A DNA stretch of 64,000 nt from Serratia oryzae (lineage in GTDB: Bacteria > Pseudomonadota > Gammaproteobacteria > Enterobacterales > Enterobacteriaceae). This document shows, in pieces, positions 26,674 to 33,047 of this stretch. The stretch lies in the NCBI RefSeq assembly GCF_001976145.1, contig NZ_MOXD01000003.1, positions 434,001 to 498,000 on the forward strand. The letters are read 5' to 3'. Under the pieces are notes generated by a model that was given only the letters and a program-made list of their open reading frames with translations, made no database searches and had not been told where the DNA came from. A program made the translations under genes and the position numbers. Within the stretch, counting starts at the first letter, position 1, and each line of letters opens with the position of its first letter.

Positions 26674-26712
26674 AGTAACTCAATTCATTTTTTAATGACT
26701 AATTGAGTTACT
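26674..26712 (+). terminator. 12-bp perfect hairpin between operon genes
   Basis: AGTAACTCAATT (26674-26685) pairs with AATTGAGTTACT (26701-26712) around a 15-nt loop. No T run follows, so it may be an attenuator or processing site inside the operon rather than a terminator. Confidence 0.45.
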
Positions 26713-26744
26713 ACCAAACCACTGAATTAAATAAAAGGTAAATT

Positions 26745-26951
26745 ATGCTTTCTGATTGGATAAACTTTCTTCAGTTAGAAGACTTACAAAGCTCTATCAT
26801 TGATAGTGCCATTACTTTTTTAAAAAGTAATAGTTTCACATCATATCTACTGATTCCAATATTACCAATACTTATTTTGTTAACACCAATATTATTTGTT
26901 ATCACTCCATTAATAGCCCAAGTGATAACATTAATCTATGTTATTAGTTAA
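26745..26951 (+). CDS. Small hydrophobic membrane protein
   Basis: A 68-aa protein with a short amphipathic N-terminus (MLSDWINFLQLEDL) and a long hydrophobic C-terminal half rich in Leu, Ile and Pro, enough for one or two membrane spans. AAAGG lies 7-8 nt before the ATG. Such proteins may be toxins, holin-like or regulatory; nothing here decides between them. Confidence 0.6.
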   Translation: MLSDWINFLQLEDLQSSIIDSAITFLKSNSFTSYLLIPILPILILLTPILFVITPLIAQVITLIYVIS

Positions 26952-27059
26952 AGCTAAACATAGAAGAGTAAAAACGCTGTTAACTGCAAGTGATATAGAA
27001 TCATAATTAAGAAACACAAAGAATAGTTAGTTAGTGAAAAATTTAACAGAGAGGAAATT

Positions 27060-28097
27060 ATGAAAAAATACTTAGCGTTAAGCCTTAGTCTGATGGTAAC
27101 AACACTGTGTTATGCCAGTAATGAACCAACAGGAATTAAGGCTGGATATAAACCTACAACTGTGAACTCCTCTTTTCAGAACAAAAATACTATTATTGAA
27201 AAAAAATCATTTTATGAAAGTTTAGAAGAATTTGCCTTAACCAAGGAGGCGGAATTCTTTACGGGAGGAATGGACAAAGAGGCCAACCTTAAAGCAGCAA
27301 AAGGCATAGAGTTTGACGTGAAAAGTTTTATCAACATCCCAAGAACAGAATATGAACTTCAACCAAGTGCAAAAAATAAAAGCCAGTCAGGAGAGTCAAA
27401 TTATTCCGGTTTGATTAGTTTTTACCGCAGTCGTGGTGATACTGAAGCAATAAGACACTTTTTAGCTATTGGTATCACTGAAGGTCCAAAGGTTAATCCA
27501 AAAAGTTACGTCTCATTAGGTATTTCATATCTTTATGGCATGTATGGCATTCAAAAAAACACAAATAAAGCAAGACTACTTCTCGCATATGCTGCAAGTA
27601 ATGGAGTTCATTATGGTAGATATTTAATTTCTAATGACTACCTATTCCAAAACGTAAATGCATCAAAAGAAGATCTAAAAACCATCTTAAAATTAATGGA
27701 TAGAACCCCTTGGTTCTATGAGTATCAAACACTAATAAATAAAACTACTTTTCGTCTCAATAATTATGAGGGTTATTACCTTAAAATATCTTGTTTTGCT
27801 AATACAAAGTCAAAAACATTAGTTAACATTAAAGAATGTATTCGCCCTGAATTTGTTCAGCTTGAATGGGAAAATGAAAAAGGTAAAAAAGAGAACTATG
27901 CATTAACTAATAGCTCTCCTGCGTGGATAAATTACGATGGTGAAAGTATATTGTATGCCCCAGAACATTTTACTCTTAACATCAGGAATGGCGATAAAAA
28001 TACCTTACTCAAGGTTGAACTATATGCAAATAACTCTGCTGAACCTAAGCAAGTTTTTGAAGCTGAATCCTACCAAAATATATCCATATCTCTCTAA
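27060..28097 (+). CDS. Secreted protein with Sel1-like repeat
   Basis: A 345-aa protein with a signal peptide (KKYLALSLSLMVTTLCYA). The centre has a Sel1/TPR-like unit (LGISYLYGMYGIQKNTNKAR followed by LLLAYAASNG), preceded by a related helical pair. The C-terminal third looks beta-rich (FVQLEWENEKGKKENYAL). Sel1 repeats mediate protein contacts. GAGGA precedes the ATG, and a strong terminator follows, so this is the last gene of the plus-strand set. Function unknown. Confidence 0.75.
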   Translation: MKKYLALSLSLMVTTLCYASNEPTGIKAGYKPTTVNSSFQNKNTIIEKKSFYESLEEFALTKEAEFFTGGMDKEANLKAAKGIEFDVKSFINIPRTEYELQPSAKNKSQSGESNYSGLISFYRSRGDTEAIRHFLAIGITEGPKVNPKSYVSLGISYLYGMYGIQKNTNKARLLLAYAASNGVHYGRYLISNDYLFQNVNASKEDLKTILKLMDRTPWFYEYQTLINKTTFRLNNYEGYYLKISCFANTKSKTLVNIKECIRPEFVQLEWENEKGKKENYALTNSSPAWINYDGESILYAPEHFTLNIRNGDKNTLLKVELYANNSAEPKQVFEAESYQNISISL

Positions 28098-28206
28098 AAA
28101 TGAGGATACTAAAAGTAGAAAATTGATTAAAAACTTTAAACGGCTGAAAACACAAGTGAGTAGCCAACACCAGGGAAAAAGTAGTTAATAATAAGAAACT
28201 AACTTT

Positions 28207-28235
28207 ATGCAGGGAGTATACCCCTGCATTTTTTT
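28207..28235 (+). terminator. Rho-independent terminator
   Basis: ATGCAGGG (28207-28214) pairs with CCCTGCAT (28222-28229) and is followed by a run of T to 28235. It ends the 25008-28097 operon. Confidence 0.92.
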
Positions 28236-28326
28236 GATATCGGGTGGGTTACCAGTGATATTATTATTTAAAATCAATTGGTTACTATGTTTTCAACGAG
28301 AATACAATATCTACGTGCTACAAGAT

Positions 28327-28887
28327 CTATTCGCTACTTAACATATCTTTCTTCACTCTAAATACAGTTGCCCGGCCACAATCACAAAGCTTAGCGATTT
28401 CATCTGGAGAATACTTTTCAGTTCTAAGCATATTAATGACCTTAGCGTGAAGGGCATGATTTTTCTGCTTACCTTTATACTTACCCGCTTCCTTAGCAAT
28501 AGCGATCCCTTCATCACGACGAGAAGCAATAATTCCACGCTCAAATTCAGCTACAGCTCCCATCATCGTTAGAATCAACCGTGATGAAGGGGTGTTATCA
28601 AAACTCATTGAGTTATCCAAGAACTTAACAGTAACGCCCCGTTCAATCATCTTATCAACCAGTTCAAGCAAATCCTTAGTATTACGGGCTAAACGATCTA
28701 TGGACTTTACGATCAGAGTATCACCTTCTCTTAGATGTGAAATCAATCCTTGAAGTTCTGGCCGTTCGCTGGTGCTCTTTCCAGACGCTTTTTCAGTTAT
28801 GACTTTATCACAGACAGAATTTAGAACTGAAAGCTGGCGTTCAAGGTTTTGATCTTTTGTTGACACGCGAGCATAACCAAAAATCAT
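28327..28887 (-). CDS. Serine recombinase (resolvase/invertase family)
   Basis: A 186-aa small serine recombinase. The nucleophile is Ser9 in GYARVST; Arg residues lie in IDRLARNTKDL (Arg65, Arg68); the E-helix region is followed by a C-terminal helix-turn-helix (SPDEIAKLCDCGRATVFRVKK). It could resolve multimers of the element or invert DNA. I chose the ATG at 28887, preceded by AAAGGA, over an in-frame ATG seven codons earlier. A cluster of GATAC/GTATC motifs just upstream is a likely binding region. Confidence 0.92.
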   Translation of the reverse strand: MIFGYARVSTKDQNLERQLSVLNSVCDKVITEKASGKSTSERPELQGLISHLREGDTLIVKSIDRLARNTKDLLELVDKMIERGVTVKFLDNSMSFDNTPSSRLILTMMGAVAEFERGIIASRRDEGIAIAKEAGKYKGKQKNHALHAKVINMLRTEKYSPDEIAKLCDCGRATVFRVKKDMLSSE

Positions 28888-28912
28888 TTTCCTGTCCTTT
28901 TGTCTCATTTAA

Positions 28913-28990
28913 GATACTTGTATGATACAGTATCATATGGATTGGTTCAATGAGTAAATGATACTAACTGAGACATAGTATCCAGGTATC
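28913..28990. promoter_or_regulatory. Cluster of GATAC/GTATC motifs upstream of the recombinase (possible res site)
   Basis: Six GATAC or GTATC copies occur in 78 bp. They include the palindrome ATGATACAGTATCAT (28922-28936). The arrangement of several half-site pairs upstream of a serine recombinase fits a resolution site and autoregulatory promoter. Confidence 0.55.
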
Positions 28991-29075
28991 AGTAGGGAGT
29001 AGCTAAATGATATTGTTGGCTAAGTGTTTTTAAGATAAAATCGTTGCAACTTGTAAAACAGAAGGAAGCTGTGTG

Positions 29076-29567
29076 ATGAGTGATTTCATTAAAAAAGAAG
29101 TTGAAACTAAGGTAGATGCAGCTATAAAAGCTATTTTTACTAAAGGAACAATTGAAGACTCACAAATCAACCTACTTAAAGACCATCTTGTAAGAAACTT
29201 GGTTAACTCTATAAGCTTAGATTTTTTAAAAGAAAGATTAAATGTTATATACTCATTTGAAAAAAACTATCTATCCTTAATTAAAGAGTTTAAAGAAGAA
29301 ATAAAATTTGCAGGAGCTTTGCAAGAAGATTTACGAAAAGAAAGAGCTAAATTTTTCTCGGAGGTTCTTGATGATGTATCTGCTACATTGAAAAAATCAC
29401 AAGTTGACGATTCTATAGCGGCACTCTGGCTGAAAGAGCTTGTTGATAGCTATACGAAAAGCTTGAATGTTAGTGAAGGTTTACTGGACGAAGGAAGTAT
29501 GGATAGCCTCAGTAAATTAATGCAATTAGGGCAGGACGAGAAAGACTCTATCCAAGAGAAAGTATAA
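29076..29567 (+). CDS. Hypothetical helical protein, first of a three-gene operon
   Basis: A 163-aa soluble protein rich in Lys, Glu, Leu and Ser, predicted all-helical by inspection (FIKKEVETKVDAAIKAIFTK, FKEEIKFAGALQEDLRKER). No signal peptide, membrane span or known motif. GGAAG lies upstream; the codon before the ATG is GTG and could also be used. The stop shares one base with the next start, so translation is coupled. Confidence 0.7.
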   Translation: MSDFIKKEVETKVDAAIKAIFTKGTIEDSQINLLKDHLVRNLVNSISLDFLKERLNVIYSFEKNYLSLIKEFKEEIKFAGALQEDLRKERAKFFSEVLDDVSATLKKSQVDDSIAALWLKELVDSYTKSLNVSEGLLDEGSMDSLSKLMQLGQDEKDSIQEKV

Positions 29568-30025
29568 TGACCAACTCTGATGTCATCTCTGTTCTTTCGA
29601 TTTTTAAAAAATCGAGAGAATTATTGATATCGCGAACTATAGAGCAATCCCCTGATTTTTATCGGGGATTATTTGACTATGAAGAAAACTCCTCAGCTCT
29701 TTCTTTGCTATTTGAGAAAGAAAAAACAATTTTTATTAATCATCACTTCGATCAAATTGATGAAATAAGTAAAAGCAAAACCACATTTTATTTTTTCAAG
29801 ACAGGCGTAGAAAAATTATTCTCATCATTAAGTAATGGTGAAAGTGTTACTATCGAAAGTGAACAATTTATTCAACGAATGAGTGAGAAGCTTTCTATTT
29901 TAGATTCACTTCTAAAAATTGAGAACAAATCGGAAAATGGCCTAAATACCTTACGATATCATATGTCCAGAGATAGCCGGATTTTCGAAAGAGAAATTAG
30001 TAAATTAACGAATAATACAAAGTGA
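29567..30025 (+). CDS. Hypothetical protein, second of a three-gene operon
   Basis: A 152-aa soluble protein, mostly helical with an aromatic-rich patch (SPDFYRGLFDYEE, KTTFYFFKTGVEKLF). I do not recognise it. Its start overlaps the preceding stop by one base and the third gene begins 6 nt after its stop, so the three are probably made in fixed proportion and may form a complex. Confidence 0.7.
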   Translation: MTNSDVISVLSIFKKSRELLISRTIEQSPDFYRGLFDYEENSSALSLLFEKEKTIFINHHFDQIDEISKSKTTFYFFKTGVEKLFSSLSNGESVTIESEQFIQRMSEKLSILDSLLKIENKSENGLNTLRYHMSRDSRIFEREISKLTNNTK

Positions 30026-30031
30026 GGATTT

Positions 30032-30754
30032 ATGGGATTCTTTTCTAAATTTGGCACTGTAATTTCTGATTTAGTCAGTGCACCAATAGAGGCTCTATCT
30101 GACCTAATCAGAGAACCATCAAAACGCTGGGAGCATAGTCGTGAAGAAAGCTCAAGAAAAAATAGTTTTGAAAGAGAAAAAGAATTAAGAGAACTGGAAG
30201 TCGACTTAAAAATAAAAGAAAAAATGGGTGTTAGCAAAAGCCTTTTTGATCTTGAAGAGTTAAAAAAAGATAACGATTTTCAACGAATGATAAAAACGTC
30301 AGAAGCCATTAAGCAGTATCTTTTTGAATTAACAAAGTTGAATACTGATACAATTAAAGCAATCGGCGAAATGCAACTCGATTTAAAAAACAAAGCTCAA
30401 GAGTTAGTCTATAGCAAAACAATTCAGTATAAAGAACTGCAAGACATGGCGATGGAAAAAGCAGTCAATGAATTAATTGAAATTGAGTTAAAATTTAAAG
30501 ACAATGAAGTAGCAAAGAGGATACTTACAAGTGCCGTTGACGCGAAACTATCGAATATAATTAATACTGCCAATAATTTCCTTATAGAGTTGAATAGAGA
30601 TATAGTAAACCTCAATAATGACATAAGTATGCTTTCACGCCAAGGCCAAATATTCATTGAGAATCACTTAAATAAAATAGCTGATAGAACTGGTTTACAG
30701 CATGATTCTTATGATAAAAGTGCAATCATTGGTGAATACAAAAAATTACAGTAG
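30032..30754 (+). CDS. Hypothetical coiled-coil protein with amphipathic N-terminus, third of a three-gene operon
   Basis: A 240-aa protein. Residues 1-30 (GFFSKFGTVISDLVSAPIEA and on) form a likely amphipathic helix that could attach to membrane. Residues 40-75 are highly charged and probably coiled coil (NSFEREKELRELEVDLKIKE), and further long helices follow. No catalytic motif is visible. GAGGA precedes the ATG. The design (a helical membrane-associating protein plus two helical partners) is unexplained. Confidence 0.7.
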   Translation: MGFFSKFGTVISDLVSAPIEALSDLIREPSKRWEHSREESSRKNSFEREKELRELEVDLKIKEKMGVSKSLFDLEELKKDNDFQRMIKTSEAIKQYLFELTKLNTDTIKAIGEMQLDLKNKAQELVYSKTIQYKELQDMAMEKAVNELIEIELKFKDNEVAKRILTSAVDAKLSNIINTANNFLIELNRDIVNLNNDISMLSRQGQIFIENHLNKIADRTGLQHDSYDKSAIIGEYKKLQ

Positions 30755-30906
30755 AGAAATGAAACCTATAAATGATTATGAATAACTGTCTGTATATTAA
30801 AGGTGATAGTTTAGGCGATCACTACACTCAATAATAAAAGCAATTCATAACAACGCCTCTACCCAATTTTAACGAACTACGATATCATACACATTATCTA
30901 TCCGAA

Positions 30907-31104
30907 ATGACAAAAATAGACTGGCTTATGCAACTACGTCGTTGAACAAGTATTGAAACTCTTGAAAAAGTAATTGATAAGAACAAGTATGATTTAACCA
31001 ATGATCAACTTGAAACTTTCTATTCAGCAGCAGATCACAGACTGGCAGAACTGACTATGGGTAAGTTATATGATAAAATTCCAGCTACTGCATGGAGTAT
31101 GTAA
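30907..31104 (+). pseudogene. hha-like: Hha/YmoA-family gene with in-frame TGA at a conserved Cys
   Basis: The frame reads MTKIDWLMQLRR, then TGA at 30943-30945, then [20 protein letters not shown] and ends [12 protein letters not shown] before TAA. Apart from the TGA this matches Hha ([20 protein letters not shown] ... [22 protein letters not shown]) along its whole length; the TGA replaces the Cys codon. Hha proteins bind H-NS and silence AT-rich foreign DNA. One substitution (TGC to TGA) explains the break. No frameshift or other decay is seen, so the mutation is recent or a base-call error. Confidence 0.85.
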
Positions 31105-31156
31105 GATGAAATGGGATAAGACCAGCTATCAAACCCCATTTAAAGTAGTTTGTTGA

Positions 31157-31193
31157 AAAAGACGTTACATAAACTATTCATGCAACGTCTTTT
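31157..31193. terminator. Bidirectional terminator after the hha-like gene
   Basis: AAAAGACGTTACAT (31157-31170) pairs with ATGCAACGTCTTTT (31180-31193) with a single mismatch. The stem starts with A and ends with T on both strands, suiting either direction. Confidence 0.75.
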
Positions 31194-31476
31194 AGTTGTT
31201 TAAATAAAAAATTGAACATTATTTTTTCTTGTGGCATAAAGAAAATGCGTAGAGTAAGCATTTGCACGTTTTAGTAAGTGCATTTTAAATATCTTGCATA
31301 TAAAAAACACTTTAACTTTTTTTTCCTATAGGTAATCCCTTGAGATTTTTATTTTAAATTAATCAGGGCTGGCTTGAAAAATTTTTACAACCTAAAGGCA
31401 GGTTACGTTAGCAGCAACTTTATTCTCGGGTAATATTAATATTTATTGCTGAAAAAATAAAACGCATAGAATGCAT
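31194..31476. other. AT-rich non-coding stretch
   Basis: About 280 bases between the terminator and the stop of the TIR-like gene, without a supported ORF or strong hairpin. Confidence 0.5.
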
Positions 31477-31947
31477 TTAAGTCCTACACTCTTGTTTTAA
31501 GGAATTGAGTGGTGCCCTTAATTTATCAATCCATCCCATTTCCATAGTATCAAACTCATGAATAAATATGTTGGCAGCCCCACGATCAAATAGTCCTCTG
31601 CTAGCAACAGTTTTATGTAATAAAACCAACGTTGGTAATTCAAGCATCAACGACATAGTTGCCTCTATCTGATTCCATTCGGTTGGTAATCTTAAAGAAC
31701 CTTCAAATGGTATATGCTTTATACTACCTGTGCTCATAAATATTTGTGGAAGCCCTAATACAATTGTGCACTCACACTTCTTCATTAGCCTTTGAATATC
31801 GTCAAACGGTGAACGTAATGGTATGTGTTCTTTTCCTATCGTATGAGGTTTAAAACCTACATCTTCAATTAACGTATAGAATTGGAGAAGTTTATTTTCA
31901 ATAACTGGAGGCGTCCATGTTGGTCTTGATATAAATGTATCTATCAT
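31477..31947 (-). CDS. TIR-like / nucleoside deoxyribosyltransferase-like protein
   Basis: A 156-aa soluble protein whose layout recalls the Rossmann-like TIR/NDT fold. A first strand (MIDTFISRPTW) is followed by a helix, then DIQRLMKKCECTIVLGL, then EWNQIEATMSLMLELPTLVLLH, where Glu95 sits as the catalytic Glu does in NADases and deoxyribosyltransferases. It lies 47 nt after a zinc-ribbon protein gene on the same strand, and GGAAGGG precedes the ATG. Such proteins often degrade NAD or nucleotides in antiphage systems. Family assignment is by pattern only. Confidence 0.55.
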   Translation of the reverse strand: MIDTFISRPTWTPPVIENKLLQFYTLIEDVGFKPHTIGKEHIPLRSPFDDIQRLMKKCECTIVLGLPQIFMSTGSIKHIPFEGSLRLPTEWNQIEATMSLMLELPTLVLLHKTVASRGLFDRGAANIFIHEFDTMEMGWIDKLRAPLNSLKQECRT

Positions 31948-31994
31948 AATCCCTTCCTTTTTAGTATTTTATATATCAGTCTAAAGATACAAGA

Positions 31995-32837
31995 TCAGTC
32001 ACAAGAAGTTAAATATAGATTAAGCATATATATCTTTCCACATATAGAACACGCTTTTTCAGCGTTTGGCTTAACCTCACTTTTCCAGAAATTAATTTTA
32101 CCACCACAGTCCGTAGACTGACAAGTATAGCGATATTCTAGCGGGTTATATGTTGTTTTTTCATTTTTCTTTGTTATGATTTTGTAGCTAGCTTTACAGG
32201 ACGTATCACTGTTTTTATGAGGACACTCTATTTCATGTGCAACCTCACCTCCTTTTATATTAATTATTTCATTTATAGGAGTTAGAACAACAATATCTTT
32301 TTTACACTCTGAACAGTTAAAAACTCCAGTACGAATAATATTAACATTTCTTAAGCTTGAACTCATAACTGTTTTAATTTGAGATATGATTTTCTCAATG
32401 TCTAATTTCATTTTAGAAATTACTTTATCACCTTTCTGCAATTCGCTCAAAGTTATTTGATGAAGGTACCCTCCTAACTTGTGATAATTCTTTTTTATGA
32501 ATTTTTCATTTAACCTAGTTTCGGTTCCAAACTTAACCCACTTACCTGGTTTATTGTCAGCATTATTTTTAGCAATACTAATTTCGACATCAGTCAATGA
32601 GTAAGGGTCTAAAGATAAAAAGTATTTTATTACTTGTGGTGGTTGCCAAGAAAAATATGCAGAGTTATCAATTTTGCCCTTAGCTACTAACTTAGATAGT
32701 CGATGGTAAACTATGGACTCTATACACATTCTTAATTCTAGAGCGGCATACTTTAGTCTTAAGTCGTCCTTACTATCAACGTGTTCACTTGCTTTCAAAA
32801 GACAAGTTTTAGCATCAGCCATGAAATCTTTAGCCAT
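31995..32837 (-). CDS. Helical protein with C-terminal zinc ribbons
   Basis: A 280-aa protein. The N-terminal half is helical (RLKYAALELRMCIESIVYHR, SWQPPQVIKYFLSLDP, FGTETRLNEKFIKKNYHKLG) and resembles a widespread uncharacterised HEPN/DUF4145-like region. The C-terminal part has paired cysteines fitting two zinc ribbons: Cys175/178 with Cys205/214, and Cys239/244 with Cys263/266. It is upstream of, and probably co-transcribed with, the TIR-like gene, so it may be its sensor or adaptor. The ATG at 32837 has only a distant GGGG upstream; a second ATG five codons later is possible. Confidence 0.65.
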   Translation of the reverse strand: MAKDFMADAKTCLLKASEHVDSKDDLRLKYAALELRMCIESIVYHRLSKLVAKGKIDNSAYFSWQPPQVIKYFLSLDPYSLTDVEISIAKNNADNKPGKWVKFGTETRLNEKFIKKNYHKLGGYLHQITLSELQKGDKVISKMKLDIEKIISQIKTVMSSSLRNVNIIRTGVFNCSECKKDIVVLTPINEIINIKGGEVAHEIECPHKNSDTSCKASYKIITKKNEKTTYNPLEYRYTCQSTDCGGKINFWKSEVKPNAEKACSICGKIYMLNLYLTSCD

Positions 32838-33047
32838 TTACGGAAACCCCATGCAATCAGTAGTATCCCAAAAACCCCGTCAGACAGCCCCTATATTACA
32901 GACAACTATAGGTACAAACAACTACTGTGTCACAATGAGCAACGCAGAGCTAACCAACTATCTAGTAAGGAAGATTAGCTACTACAATATTGCAAGATTA
33001 TAACTCAAACCCAGTTAATCTCGTTAATTAAACCGATATTAATCAAA

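Noticed and set aside
30943..30945. Selenocysteine reading of the TGA in the hha-like gene
   Set aside because: No stable hairpin directly after the TGA and no known selenoprotein in this family; a nonsense mutation is simpler.
32713..33003. Plus-strand 96-codon frame between the zinc-ribbon and primase genes
   Set aside because: Mostly antisense to the zinc-ribbon gene and no ribosome site at either ATG.
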